64,000 bases of DNA from an uncultured bacterium (lineage in GTDB: Bacteria > Actinomycetota > Coriobacteriia > Coriobacteriales > Coriobacteriaceae). The stretch is taken from positions 1 through 64,000 of the forward strand of contig CATWBO010000004.1 in the NCBI GenBank assembly GCA_958349055.1. The letters are read 5' to 3'. The translations under genes and the position numbers were made by a program. The notes below the pieces were generated by a model that was not told where the DNA came from, searched no databases, and saw only the letters and a program-made list of their open reading frames with translations. Shown one piece after another: positions 16,448 to 25,455 of the stretch. Numbering within the stretch: the first letter of the stretch is position 1; the number at the start of each line of letters is the position of its first letter.

Positions 16448-16703
16448 ATTTGTCTCGTATCGAAGCCGCGAATGATTCGTAGTCGCTGTAGTCGCCTTGC
16501 GATATTTCGTCTTCTGCCAACATCATACGAGACAGCAGTTTTGCCTTGGCGATTTCTTCTTGCATGAGGCGATACTGGTCGCTGCTGATGCAGTGCATGG
16601 CTTCGTAGCCGTTTTTGGTGACGGTGACGTCGCGCTCAGACTCGACAAGTGCGGTGAATGCAGCAGTGTCCTTCATGTCTCGGACGGGCACACAAGCGGA
16701 CAT
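16437..16703 (-). CDS. Phd/YefM-type antitoxin
   Basis: An 88-residue antitoxin paired with the downstream RelE-type toxin. CVPVRDMKDTAAFTALVES and VTVTKNGYEAMHCIS match the DNA-binding half of Phd/YefM proteins, which also bind and neutralise the toxin through the C-terminal helices (here about residues 40-88). ATG 16703 was chosen because AGGAGGT lies just upstream; the frame is open 12 codons further. Such pairs repress their own promoter, which would lie in 16704-16770. Confidence 0.85.
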   Translation of the reverse strand: MSACVPVRDMKDTAAFTALVESERDVTVTKNGYEAMHCISSDQYRLMQEEIAKAKLLSRMMLAEDEISQGDYSDYESFAASIRDKYDL

Positions 16704-16769
16704 AGGTACCTCCTTTGCATTGGGACATAATTGTACCACGGTGTTTCAAAACGTCAGCCCCGGCGAAAC

Positions 16770-17072
16770 ATCTCAATCAGTAACGGTTAGGACCGAAAAA
16801 CTCGGCTAAACGTTACAGATTGAGATCGATTGGATTGGTCCGAATGTTTGTCTCGATCTGTAACAGGAAGACGTCTAAAAGTGAGCTTAGTGTTACAGAT
16901 TGAGATTGAAGGGATTGACCTGCTCGTTTATCTCAATCTGTAACAACTAGACGTGAAAAACCGGATTAGATGTTACAGATTTAGATTATTCGACCCGGGC
17001 GATTCCGTTTGTCTTGATCTGTAACAGGTAGGACCGAAAACCGCTGCTAGATGTTACAGATCGAGACAAACG
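16770..17072. repeat. array of four inverted-repeat units, period about 80 bp
   Basis: Each unit is an arm like GTTTGTCTCGATCTGTAACA, a 25-base loop, and the complementary arm. The units are at 16770-16828, 16846-16910, 16926-16988 and 17007-17072, separated by about 16-18 variable bases. Loops share a GGACCGAAAA-like core in two units. The fourth unit has perfect 20-bp arms. The array lies between the end of lacG and the start of the antitoxin gene. A sister array is at 21713. Confidence 0.9.
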
Positions 17073-17094
17073 TGCGGCCCGCCCGAGCGAAAAC

Positions 17095-17136
17095 AAAAAG
17101 GCCGCATGCGATCCCATGGGGGATTCGCATGCGGCC
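17095..17136 (-). terminator. terminator of the first lacE-lacG unit
   Basis: On the minus strand GGCCGCATGCG pairs with CGCATGCGGCC and is followed by TTTTTG. Confidence 0.88.
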
Positions 17137-17158
17137 GACAAGGGGTATGTGGCGGAAA

Positions 17159-18580
17159 CTATGCCATGAGCAGGCCGGTCTCCGCGACGTTCTTGTACCA
17201 GTACGCGCTTGCCTTGGGGTAGCGCTCCTGGGTCTCGAAGTCGATGTAGAACAGGCCGTAGCGCTTGTTGTAGCCGTTGGTCCAAGAGAACTGGTCCTGC
17301 AGTGACCACACAAAGTAGCCGTCGACGTTCACGCCGCCGTCGATTGCCTTGAGAACCCATGCGAGATGCTGACGCATGTAGTCGATGCGAGGGGCGTCGT
17401 CGATAAAGCCGTCCTCAAAGTCGTCCTTATAGCCCATGCCGTTCTCGGTGATGTAGATCTTCTTGTAGTTGGGGTAATCGTTCTTAATGCGGAGCAGCAG
17501 GTCGTAGAGGCCCTCGGGATAGATGATCCAGTCCCAGTCGGTGGTGGGTACGCCTTCGCGCACGCATGACTCACCAACGCCCTTGAGGAACCAGCGCGAG
17601 GAGCCCTTGTCGCCAGTGCCATTGTGGTTGATGTCGTTTTCGCCCTCGGCGGCACGCAGGAACTGGCACTTGTAGGTGTTGACGCCCAGACAATCGTTGT
17701 AGGGGAGCGCGGCGGTCAGCGCGGCGATGTCCTCGTCGCGTACGTCGAGCTCGCCGCCGGCGATATGCGCCAGCTTGGTTGCGGCTTCCATAGTGTCTGC
17801 AGCGTAGTGGCCGCGGAAGGTGGCGTCGAGCACCCAGCGGTTATTGATAACGTCGGCCATGCGGGCGGCCTCGCAGTCGGCAGCACTGTTGGGATCGAGG
17901 GGATACTTGGGCTCCAGGTTCTGGACGATACCGATCTCGCCCTCAAAACCGCCCTCGTGGAAGGCGACGACGGCCTTGGCGTGGGCCACCATCATGTTGT
18001 GCATGAGCTGGAAGGCCTTGTCCAGGCGATACTTTTCGCCGTGCGGCCAGTTGCCGACGATAAAGCTGCCCTCGGCGGTCGCGGGAATCTCGTTAAAGGT
18101 AAACCAGTGCTTGACCTCGGTGAACTCGGCAAAGCAGAACTTGGCGTACTCGACAAAGGCGTCGATCGTCGTGCGCGTCAGGAAGCCCTCGCCGCCGTCC
18201 TGGTAGAAGGCCTCGGGCGTATCAAAGTGATCGAGCGTGACGTAGGGGATAACGCCGGCTTTGTTGCAGGTGGCAAAGAGCTCGTGATAGTAGGCTACGC
18301 CCTCAGGGTTGATCTCGCCGGTGCCGTTGGGGAAGATGCGGCTCCATGCGATAGAGACACGGATGCCGTTGATGCCAAAGCGCTGGCACAGGTCGATGTC
18401 GACCGGGTATTTGTTGTAGAAGTCGCTCGCGGGGTCGGGGGAGAAACGGCCCTGAGCAGCCAGGAAGTCATCCCAGGGCACTTTGCCCTTTCCGTGCGTG
18501 CGGGTCTCGCCCTCAACCTGGTAAGCGGCGGTGGCGCCGCCAAACACAAAGCCGTCGGGGAACTGCATGAGGTTCGTCAT
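17159..18580 (-). CDS. lacG: 6-phospho-beta-galactosidase (GH1)
   Basis: A 473-residue GH1 enzyme that hydrolyses lactose-6-phosphate to glucose and galactose-6-P. FVFGGATAAYQVEGETRTHG is the N-terminal GH1 signature, TFNEIP carries the acid/base glutamate, and IYITENGMGYKD the nucleophile. FSWTNGYNKRYG holds the Ser, Lys and Tyr that bind the 6-phosphate. The Trp after the Ser is the residue typical of 6-phospho-beta-galactosidases, where glucosidases have a smaller residue. I chose ATG 18580 with AAAGGA upstream. It follows lacE with a 75-bp gap containing a strong hairpin. A paralogue is at 22115. Confidence 0.9.
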   Translation of the reverse strand: MTNLMQFPDGFVFGGATAAYQVEGETRTHGKGKVPWDDFLAAQGRFSPDPASDFYNKYPVDIDLCQRFGINGIRVSIAWSRIFPNGTGEINPEGVAYYHELFATCNKAGVIPYVTLDHFDTPEAFYQDGGEGFLTRTTIDAFVEYAKFCFAEFTEVKHWFTFNEIPATAEGSFIVGNWPHGEKYRLDKAFQLMHNMMVAHAKAVVAFHEGGFEGEIGIVQNLEPKYPLDPNSAADCEAARMADVINNRWVLDATFRGHYAADTMEAATKLAHIAGGELDVRDEDIAALTAALPYNDCLGVNTYKCQFLRAAEGENDINHNGTGDKGSSRWFLKGVGESCVREGVPTTDWDWIIYPEGLYDLLLRIKNDYPNYKKIYITENGMGYKDDFEDGFIDDAPRIDYMRQHLAWVLKAIDGGVNVDGYFVWSLQDQFSWTNGYNKRYGLFYIDFETQERYPKASAYWYKNVAETGLLMA

Positions 18581-18614
18581 CTGCTGTCCTTTCATAAGGT
18601 TGTGGATATGGAGA

Positions 18615-18640
18615 GGTGCCCGAACGGGGATTCGGGCACC
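18615..18640 (-). other. intercistronic hairpin between lacE and lacG
   Basis: GGTGCCCGAA pairs perfectly with TTCGGGCACC across six bases. There is no T-tract, so it is more likely an mRNA-stability or attenuation element than a terminator. The second lacE-lacG junction has an analogous hairpin of different sequence. Confidence 0.7.
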
Positions 18641-18655
18641 AGCAGAGGGAGGAAA

Positions 18656-20413
18656 TTAGTCGAGGTTCTCGCGGAGCCACTTGATGGCGCCGGCGGGGTC
18701 GCGGGTAAGGTCGATGTATTCCTTGCCACGCGGGGCGAGCAGCTTAATACCCAGACGGTCGGTATCGGCTTTCATGTCGTCGTAGTAGCTGCGAACCTGC
18801 GGAGCGAGCACGATGACGTCATACTGATCCATGATGGCGGTGTGCTGACCGTAGGCACCTGCGGAGGAGGCGATGTTCTCGCCGGTCTGCGCGGCGCCTT
18901 CCTTAATGGCGTTGGCGAGCATGGCGGAGGTGCCGGCGCCGGCGCACAGGACGAGGACCTTCAGGCCATCGACGTCCTTCTTAACGGATGCGTCGGCGGC
19001 GGGCTCGGGCTGATCGGTGACAGGCTCGCTGTCGACGGCAGCGGCGGTCTGCTCAACGGCGGGCGCAGAGGTGCTGGCGGCGATGGTGGCAGCACCATCG
19101 GACTCGAGACCCAGCTCGGCGGCGCGCTCGGCCTCCTGGTCGCAGAGCAGCTTATCGTATGCCTTCAAGAACGGCAGGTAGATGATGGCGTCCAGCAAGA
19201 TGATGATCGCGACAAATACCAGGGCGATAAGCTGGAAATTCGTGGTGATGAAAATGCCGATGGGGGCGGGGGTGGCCCAAGGCACCACGAAGGAGAAGCC
19301 GTTCATGCCCACATTGTCGATAAAGAACTTGGCAACGCTCACGTTGACGCAGCCGGCGGCAACAAAGGGGATGAGCATGTAGGGGTTAAGGATCATCGGC
19401 GCGCCAAAGAGCAGCGGTTCGTTGACGGCGAAGGCAACAGGAACAATCGAGGCCTTACCGACGGCTTTGAGCTGCTTGGACTTCATAAAGAGAATCAGCA
19501 GAAGCGGCACGATGAACGTGGCGCCGGTGCCGCCGAACTCGCCCACGAGCGACATGTTAAAGGTGAGGGAGTGGGCGGGGTGACCACCGGCCAGCAGAAC
19601 CTGCAGGTTCTCGGCCTGGTTGGCAAGACGGATGGGGTCGATGCCCGGCTGGACGATCGAGGGGCCGTGGACGCCGATGAACCAGAAGAACGCGGTGGCT
19701 GCCTGGATAAGGATAAGGCCAGGATAGGTTTCTGCAGCGGTAAAGAGCGGGGAGAGCAGTTTGATAAGCAGCTCGGAGAACGGAACGCCCATGAGGTTGC
19801 GCACGACGACATCGATGATGCCGCAGATGATGACGGCGCCGCCAAAGGGGATGATGTCGCGGAAGTTCTGAGCGATGGCGCCCGGGACCTCCTTGGGTAG
19901 CTTAATGGTCAGATCGCGCGAGACGCAGAACTTATAGACCCACACGGTAACGAACGCGGCGATATAGGCCGAGAACAGACCGCGCGTACCCATGCTGGTG
20001 CAGTCGAAGACCGAAAGCTCGGAGCCGTCGAGCTTGGTGGTGAACTGCGTAACGGCGAGCAAAAGCATGCTGCACTGGGCGGCCACCATGGTGGAGCCGT
20101 CGTTGAGCACCTTGCCGGCGGGCATGCGACGGTTCATGGATGCCGTGAAGTTCTTGGCGGTGGTGCCGGCAACCATGATGCCCATGACGCCCATGGTGAA
20201 GTTGTACAGCTTGTTGCACCAGTCGATGAGCGGCTGGGGCAGCGTGATGCCAACTACGCCAGGAAGGGTGGCGATCAACAGAAAGATCGAAGAGGTGAGG
20301 ACGATGGGCATGCACCCAAGGAATCCGTCCTTAATGGCCTGGAGGTAGATGTTCCTCGAGATCTTCTCAAAGAACGGCTGATGCTTTTCGAGCATCTTTA
20401 CGATGGCGTCCAT
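18656..20413 (-). CDS. lacE: PTS lactose-specific EIICB component
   Basis: A 585-residue membrane permease with fused phosphotransfer domain. The EIIC part (about residues 1-440) begins with the family pattern KHQPFFEKISRNIYLQAIKD and has the FVPFVAAGCVNV and GVHGPSIVQPGI blocks. An Ala/Pro/Glu-rich linker leads to the EIIB domain, with the phospho-cysteine in KVLVLCAGAGTSAML. Length and order match LacE of Gram-positive lac operons. It needs an EIIA; the only one of this family in the window is lacF at 26973. AAGGAG precedes the ATG. It is divergent from a LacI gene with a perfect palindromic operator between them. Confidence 0.92.
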   Translation of the reverse strand: MDAIVKMLEKHQPFFEKISRNIYLQAIKDGFLGCMPIVLTSSIFLLIATLPGVVGITLPQPLIDWCNKLYNFTMGVMGIMVAGTTAKNFTASMNRRMPAGKVLNDGSTMVAAQCSMLLLAVTQFTTKLDGSELSVFDCTSMGTRGLFSAYIAAFVTVWVYKFCVSRDLTIKLPKEVPGAIAQNFRDIIPFGGAVIICGIIDVVVRNLMGVPFSELLIKLLSPLFTAAETYPGLILIQAATAFFWFIGVHGPSIVQPGIDPIRLANQAENLQVLLAGGHPAHSLTFNMSLVGEFGGTGATFIVPLLLILFMKSKQLKAVGKASIVPVAFAVNEPLLFGAPMILNPYMLIPFVAAGCVNVSVAKFFIDNVGMNGFSFVVPWATPAPIGIFITTNFQLIALVFVAIIILLDAIIYLPFLKAYDKLLCDQEAERAAELGLESDGAATIAASTSAPAVEQTAAAVDSEPVTDQPEPAADASVKKDVDGLKVLVLCAGAGTSAMLANAIKEGAAQTGENIASSAGAYGQHTAIMDQYDVIVLAPQVRSYYDDMKADTDRLGIKLLAPRGKEYIDLTRDPAGAIKWLRENLD

Positions 20414-20516
20414 GGAGCTCCTTTGCTACTTGATGCGCGATGCATGTGGATGGAACTGGTCGTCGATGGATGGTCAGGACTGCCCGGAAACCCTCCTGCT
20501 TGAGGAAGGTGGTTTG

Positions 20517-20551
20517 AAATGACAACGTTGTCATTTCGTTAATGACAACGT
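20517..20551. promoter_or_regulatory. LacI-type operator in the lacE/lacI intergenic region
   Basis: AAATGACAACGTTGTCATTT (20517-20536) is a perfect 20-bp palindrome with the central CG usual for LacI sites. A partial second copy, AATGACAACGT, follows at 20540. The downstream LacI protein is the likely ligand. The ggtgagcggt and CCGGTAAACGGT motifs at 20585-20615 lie closer to lacI. Confidence 0.8.
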
Positions 20552-20688
20552 AAGACATTTTAGAAAGCGCAACAAGGATTTACGGGTGAGCGGTCGATAT
20601 TGTCCGGTAAACGGTTGATTTATCAGTCGGGCAGGTAGTGTATGCTAGAACGCAGAAAATATGCGACATGAAGCCGATGGGAGAAATA

Positions 20689-21699
20689 GTGGCAACGTTG
20701 GACAAGAAAAACGTCTCAATGAACGATGTGGCGGTTGCCGCCGGCGTATCTCTCAAGACGGTATCTCGTGTAATCAATGAGCCCGATAGCGTGCGCGAGT
20801 CGACGCGCGATAGGGTCCATGCGGCCATGGAGGAGCTTGGGTTCCGGGCGAACTTTGCCGCGCGTTCACTCAAGTTGGGCCGTTACGGGTGCATCGGCGT
20901 GGTGTTGTTCCACTTGTCGGGTGGTGCCGTGGACATGATCGACGGTATCGCCGATGCCGCCGAAGAGCGAGGCTTTGCTCTCACGATGATCAAAAAGCGG
21001 GCGGGGGAGAAGATGACCCTTGCCGAAGCGGCGCGTAGGATGTCGCAGCTTCCCGTCGACGGCATGATTTTCAACCTGCGTCAGATGGTCGATGACTTTG
21101 ATACCTTTGAGGCACCGAAAGACCTCAAGACCGTGATCATCACGCCTATGGAACACCCTACTTGCTCTACGGTCAGTGACGATCAAGAGGGCGGTGCGCG
21201 TATGGCGTGCGAGTACTTTTTGGATCGCGGGCACAAGAACGTCTATTTCGTTGCCGGTAAAGAAGAATCGCTGTCAAGCCAGTGTCGTATGAAAGGTTGG
21301 CGCACAGCACTCGAGACGCGCGGCATTGAACCGCCCGAGCCGCTGCGGGGTGATTGGAATGCAGATAGCGGCTATGCCGCGGGTCTGGCGCTCGCCGATA
21401 AGCCCGATTGCACGGCGGTTTTGGCTGCCAACGACAGCATGGCAAACGGTGTGATGATGGCTTTGCGTGACAAGGGGTTGAGCGTACCCGGCGATGTGTC
21501 CGTGATCGGCTTCGACGACGAGCTCTATAAGACGATTCCCAATTCGATTTTGACGTCGGTGAAGTTCCGCCACCGTGAGTTGGGCATCCGTGCGCTTAAC
21601 GAGGTCGTTGCGGGCCTGGAGGCTCCAAGCTCCAGAAGCCGGACGCTCGTCTCCGGCGTGCTGGTCGAGCGCTCCAGCGTAAGGGACCTGCGGGCGTAG
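20689..21699 (+). CDS. LacI-family regulator of the first lacE-lacG unit
   Basis: A 336-residue LacI protein. Residues about 8-55 are the helix-turn-helix and hinge (MNDVAVAAGVSLKTVSRVIN, then NFAARSLKLGR). The periplasmic-binding-like core includes the CEYFLDRGHKNVYFVAG and VLAANDSMANGVM segments. GTG 20689 was chosen for the GGGAGA just upstream; an ATG at 20668 and GTG 20638 are in frame but lack a ribosome site. The start codon itself overlaps an operator-like GGCAACGTTG. It is divergent from lacE-lacG and most likely represses it. Confidence 0.9.
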   Translation: MATLDKKNVSMNDVAVAAGVSLKTVSRVINEPDSVRESTRDRVHAAMEELGFRANFAARSLKLGRYGCIGVVLFHLSGGAVDMIDGIADAAEERGFALTMIKKRAGEKMTLAEAARRMSQLPVDGMIFNLRQMVDDFDTFEAPKDLKTVIITPMEHPTCSTVSDDQEGGARMACEYFLDRGHKNVYFVAGKEESLSSQCRMKGWRTALETRGIEPPEPLRGDWNADSGYAAGLALADKPDCTAVLAANDSMANGVMMALRDKGLSVPGDVSVIGFDDELYKTIPNSILTSVKFRHRELGIRALNEVVAGLEAPSSRSRTLVSGVLVERSSVRDLRA

Positions 21700-21712
21700 G
21701 TTTGCTCGGCCC

Positions 21713-21939
21713 GTTCATCTCGATCTGTAACAGTTGGGACCGAAAACCCCTGCTAGATGTTACAGATCGAGATTGAACGGGCTGACTCGTGCGGTTTGTC
21801 TCGATCTGTAACAGTAAGACGACGAAAAGTGGGTTAGATGTTACAGATTTAGATCTTACGGGGCGGCCCATCTGTTCATCTCAATCTGTAACAGTTAGGG
21901 GTGGAAAACTGGTCTAGATGTTACAGATCGAGACAAACG
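21713..21939. repeat. second array of inverted-repeat units, period about 80 bp
   Basis: Three units of the same family as at 16770, with arms GTTCATCTCGATCTGTAACA and variants, at 21713-21779, 21794-21854 and 21874-21939. Each has a 25-base loop. It fills the gap between the convergent lacI and lacG genes. Confidence 0.9.
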
Positions 21940-21962
21940 CTCGGCTCGGTCCGCTCAAAAAC

Positions 21963-22020
21963 AAAAGAGGCGGATACGACCAAGGATGCCGAAGCATCCA
22001 CCGGGAAGGTCGTATCCGCC
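21963..22020 (-). terminator. terminator of the second lacE-lacG unit
   Basis: On the minus strand GGCGGATACGACC pairs with GGTCGTATCCGCC around an inner GGATGC-TTC-GCATCC hairpin, followed by CTCTTTTGTTTT. Confidence 0.85.
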
Positions 22021-22114
22021 ACACGGAAAGAGGTGCATGGACGCAGTGTCCATGCAATCGGGAATGGTAAGGTGCGCGGCTGCGTGCAACGGTTGCCACG
22101 GTCGTCAGCGATAG

Positions 22115-23554
22115 CTAGTCCAGACGACGGGTCTGCGCCACGTGCTTGTACCAGTAGGCGCTTGCCTTGGGCGTGCGCTTCTGGGTTTCAAAGTCAACGT
22201 AGAAGAAGCCGTAACGCTTGTTGTAGCCATTGGTCCAGGAGAACTGATCCTGCAGGCTCCACAGGAAGTAGCCACCCACGTTGACGCCCACCTCCATGGC
22301 CTTGAGCAGCCAGCGCAGGTGCTGCTCGATGTAGTCGATGCGCGGCTGGTCGTCCACAAAGCCGTCCTTGTAGGGATCCTTGTAGCCCATGCCGTTTTCG
22401 GTGATGAAGATCTGCTTGTAGTTGGGGTAGCGCTGCTTAATGTAGACGAGCAGATCGAACAGGCCCTCGGGATAGATGATCCAGTCCCAGTCGGTGGTGG
22501 GGATGCCGGGCTTGTTCACATGCTCGCCGATGCCCTTGACGCGCCAGCGGCCGGTGCCCTTTTCGCCCGTACCGTTGTGGTGCAGGTCGTTCTCGCCATC
22601 GTAAGCCTTGAGGAAGCGGCACTGGTAATTGTTGACACCCAGGTAGTCGTTGTAGAGCGCTGCCTCGCGCATAATCTCGAGATCCTCGTCCAGGATCTCG
22701 ATGGTGCCGCCCGAGACGGCAGCCAGGCGGTTGGCGCACTCGAGGGTGTCGGGCGCGTAGTCGCCGCGGAAGGTGGCGTCGAGCAGGAACTGGTTTTGCA
22801 GCACGTGCTCGTTGTTGGCGGCCTTGATGTCGGCGGGGTCGTTCTCGTTGAGCGGGTACTTGAACTCCAACGACTGGATGACGCCGATCTTGCCCTTAAA
22901 GCCGCCGTTGTGGAAGGCCAGCACGGCCTTGGCGTGGGCGAGCATCATGTTGTGCTCGCACTGGAAAGCCTCGGCCAGATGCGCCTTGACGCCGCCGGGG
23001 AAGGTGCCCTCGATGTAGGTGTTGGAGGCGTCGGCCCAGATCTCGTTAAAGGTGAACCAGTAGGTCACCTGGTCGGCGTACTCCTTAAAGCAAAAGGTGG
23101 CAAAGTCCACAAAGGCGTCGATGGTCTCGCGGTTGAGGAAGTCGCCCTTCTCAAAGAGGGGAAGCGGCGTGTCAAAGTGATGCAGCGTGACAAACGGCTC
23201 AACGTGGTGCTTGTGGCACTCGGCAAAGAGGTCGTGGTAGAACTGCACACCCTCGGCGTTGATCTCGCCGGTGCCGTTGGGGAAGATGCGGCTCCAGGCA
23301 ATGGAGAGGCGGATGCCGTTGATGCCGAACTCCTCGCACAGCTCCAGGTCGACGGGGTACTGGTTGTAGAAGTCCGAAGCGGGATCGGGGGAAAAGCGCC
23401 CCTGGGCCTCCAGGAAGTCGTCCCAGGCAACCTTGCCCTTACCATGAGTGCGGGTCTCGCCCTCTACCTGGTAGGCAGCGGTGGCGCCGCCAAAGACAAA
23501 GTCCTCGGGAAACTGCGCGGGCGGGTTGGTGACGCTAGCAGGGTTAACGGACAT
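22115..23554 (-). CDS. lacG: 6-phospho-beta-galactosidase (GH1), second copy
   Basis: A 479-residue GH1 enzyme, closely similar to the one at 17159. FVFGGATAAYQVEGETRTHG, TFNEIW (acid/base), IFITENGMGYKD (nucleophile) and the phosphate-binding FSWTNGYNKRYG with the Trp typical of 6-phospho-beta-galactosidases are all present. The two differ in loop regions such as the stretch after HHNGTGEKG, so they may prefer different galactosides. The weak GGATC ribosome site suggests coupling to upstream lacE. It is the last gene of the unit. Confidence 0.9.
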   Translation of the reverse strand: MSVNPASVTNPPAQFPEDFVFGGATAAYQVEGETRTHGKGKVAWDDFLEAQGRFSPDPASDFYNQYPVDLELCEEFGINGIRLSIAWSRIFPNGTGEINAEGVQFYHDLFAECHKHHVEPFVTLHHFDTPLPLFEKGDFLNRETIDAFVDFATFCFKEYADQVTYWFTFNEIWADASNTYIEGTFPGGVKAHLAEAFQCEHNMMLAHAKAVLAFHNGGFKGKIGVIQSLEFKYPLNENDPADIKAANNEHVLQNQFLLDATFRGDYAPDTLECANRLAAVSGGTIEILDEDLEIMREAALYNDYLGVNNYQCRFLKAYDGENDLHHNGTGEKGTGRWRVKGIGEHVNKPGIPTTDWDWIIYPEGLFDLLVYIKQRYPNYKQIFITENGMGYKDPYKDGFVDDQPRIDYIEQHLRWLLKAMEVGVNVGGYFLWSLQDQFSWTNGYNKRYGFFYVDFETQKRTPKASAYWYKHVAQTRRLD

Positions 23555-23578
23555 GATGATCCAATCGTCTAAATCGAA

Positions 23579-23610
23579 GGGCCAGCCGGTCTTGGATGGT
23601 CGGCTGGCCC
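23579..23610 (-). other. intercistronic hairpin between second lacE and lacG
   Basis: GGGCCAGCCG pairs perfectly with CGGCTGGCCC across twelve bases, without a T-tract. It occupies the same place as the unrelated hairpin at 18615. Confidence 0.7.
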
Positions 23611-23620
23611 TAGGCGTTAC

Positions 23621-25396
23621 TTACTTCGAGAGTTGCTCGGAGATGAAGGCGAGAGACTTGTCACCGTTCTGGGAGAGCTCGATGTACTGCTTACCGCGGC
23701 AGGCGACGCACTTGTTGCCCACACGCTCGCAGTCTTTCTGCAGGTCGGCCAGGTAGCTGGCGGCCTGCGGGGCCAGGACGACCAGGTCAAAGTCGGGGAG
23801 CATGTCGACGTGGTTGCCATATGCCTCGGCAGCGGTTTCGAGGTTAATGCCGCGATCCTTGGCGGCCTTGGCCAGCGCGTTGGCGAGCAGGCCCGAGGTG
23901 CCGCCGCCCTGGCAGAGCACGAGCACGCGCTTGCCGTTGAGGTCGCTGGCGGTCGTAGCCTCGGCAGCGGGTGCTGTGGAAGCGGCGGGGGCGTCGGCCT
24001 TCACGGCCTCGGCTGCGGCGCCGGCGGCAACGCTCTTGGCATCGGCCTTGCCCTGGAAGGCGTCGTTGAGCTTGGCGGCCTTCTCGGCGTTCTTGGCGGC
24101 GAGCTCCTCCTGGGAGATCTCGGCCTCCTCGGCGCACTTCTGGGCGTCATAGGCACGGAAGAACGGATAGTACAGGACAAAGTCGACGACCAAGATGAGG
24201 GCGAGCATCACAAAGGCGAGCGGCTGGAAGCCCAAACCCATGATGGTGCCGATGGGGCCGGGAACGGTCCAAGGCAGGGTGTACATAAAGCCGTTCATGC
24301 CCAAGAAGTCGATAAAGATTTTGAGGATCCAGATGTTGGCGATCGGAGCAAAGACAAACGGGACAAAGAAGACGGGGTTGAGCACGATGGGTGCGGCGAA
24401 CAGCAGCGGCTCGTTGACGGCAAAGCACACGGGGACGATGGCTGCCTTACCGACGGCACGCATCTCCTGGGATTTGGCCAGGAAGCAGAACATAAAGACC
24501 AGGACGAGCGTGGCGCCGGTGCCGCCCATGCAGACGACGAAGTACTGGGCACCCTGGGTCAGGACAGCGGAAGCGTGCTGACCAGCCTGGAACGCAGCCA
24601 GGTTGTCGGTCATGTTGGCAACGAGGGCGGCGGCGATGGCGGGCTCGACGATTGAGGGGCCGTGGACGCCCACGAACCAGAAGAGGCTCATGGCGCCGTA
24701 GATCACAGCGAGGCCGATGTAGCCGTCGGCGGCGGTGAACAGGGGCTGGAACACTTGGATGACGCCCTGGGCAAAGCAGAAGCCAAAGGCAGCGCGGAAG
24801 ACGATGTCAAAGACCCAAAAGACGGTGATGCAGACGGAGAAGGGGATGATGTCCTTAAAGGTCTGCGAGATGTTGGGCGGAACCTGCTCGGGCATCTTGA
24901 CGGTGATGTTGCGCTTAATGAAGAACTTGTAGATGATGCCGGTCACAAACGCAGCGATAAAGGCGGTCAACAGGCCTTTGGAACCAAGGTAGGTGGTGCC
25001 GAAGCCGCTGGCAGCGTCCGTGGCGATCGTGTCGCTCGAAAGGAGCAAGAAGCCGATGATGGCTGCGCACATGCACGAGATGAAGTTGATCTGGTTGTTC
25101 TTGGGTAGATCGCGGTTCTGGGCGTCGGCGAAGTGCTTGGCAGTGGTAGCAGCGCAGGCGATGGCCAGGATGCCCATGGAGTAGTTGTAGCACTTCCACA
25201 GGGCGTTGTTGATGTCATCGGGCCAGTAGAAACCCCAGATGTTGGGGACCGAGGCTACCAGGCAGAAGATGGACGAGAAGATGATGATGGGGATGACGGA
25301 GATAAAGCCGTCGCGGATCGCCTTGAGGTACTTGTTGCGGGCGATCGCGTTGAAAAAGGGCTGGCCCTTTTCGATGATGGCGATGAGTTGCTCCAT
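23621..25396 (-). CDS. lacE: PTS lactose-specific EIICB component, second copy
   Basis: A 591-residue EIICB. KGQPFFNAIARNKYLKAIRD begins the EIIC domain and WFVGVHGPSIVEPAIAAAL is a conserved substrate-site region. FVPFVFAPIANIW and GMNGFMYTLPWTVPGP follow. After a long Ala-rich linker the EIIB domain carries the cysteine in RVLVLCQGGGTSGLL. It resembles Gram-positive LacE closely over its whole length. AGGAG precedes the ATG. No EIIA domain is fused, so it must share LacF at 26973. It is divergent from its own LacI gene with two operator-like palindromes between them. Confidence 0.92.
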   Translation of the reverse strand: MEQLIAIIEKGQPFFNAIARNKYLKAIRDGFISVIPIIIFSSIFCLVASVPNIWGFYWPDDINNALWKCYNYSMGILAIACAATTAKHFADAQNRDLPKNNQINFISCMCAAIIGFLLLSSDTIATDAASGFGTTYLGSKGLLTAFIAAFVTGIIYKFFIKRNITVKMPEQVPPNISQTFKDIIPFSVCITVFWVFDIVFRAAFGFCFAQGVIQVFQPLFTAADGYIGLAVIYGAMSLFWFVGVHGPSIVEPAIAAALVANMTDNLAAFQAGQHASAVLTQGAQYFVVCMGGTGATLVLVFMFCFLAKSQEMRAVGKAAIVPVCFAVNEPLLFAAPIVLNPVFFVPFVFAPIANIWILKIFIDFLGMNGFMYTLPWTVPGPIGTIMGLGFQPLAFVMLALILVVDFVLYYPFFRAYDAQKCAEEAEISQEELAAKNAEKAAKLNDAFQGKADAKSVAAGAAAEAVKADAPAASTAPAAEATTASDLNGKRVLVLCQGGGTSGLLANALAKAAKDRGINLETAAEAYGNHVDMLPDFDLVVLAPQAASYLADLQKDCERVGNKCVACRGKQYIELSQNGDKSLAFISEQLSK

Positions 25397-25455
25397 GCAA
25401 TGCTCCTAAGAGTCGGTGGGTTAGCAACGATGGTAGCTTTTGGCGTTCGGTTGCC

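Noticed and set aside
16770..17072. CRISPR array
   Set aside because: The units are about 65 nt with inverted arms and the gaps are only about 16 nt. No cas gene is near, so this does not fit a repeat-spacer array.
17159..18580. 6-phospho-beta-glucosidase (BglA) assignment
   Set aside because: The Trp after the phosphate-binding Ser, close similarity to LacG, and lacE/lacF/lacAB context favour 6-phospho-beta-galactosidase.
17624..19900. 758-codon open frame antisense to lacG and lacE
   Set aside because: It mirrors two clear genes in a high-GC region, has low-complexity Gly/Asp/Val-rich translation, and no family signature or ribosome site.
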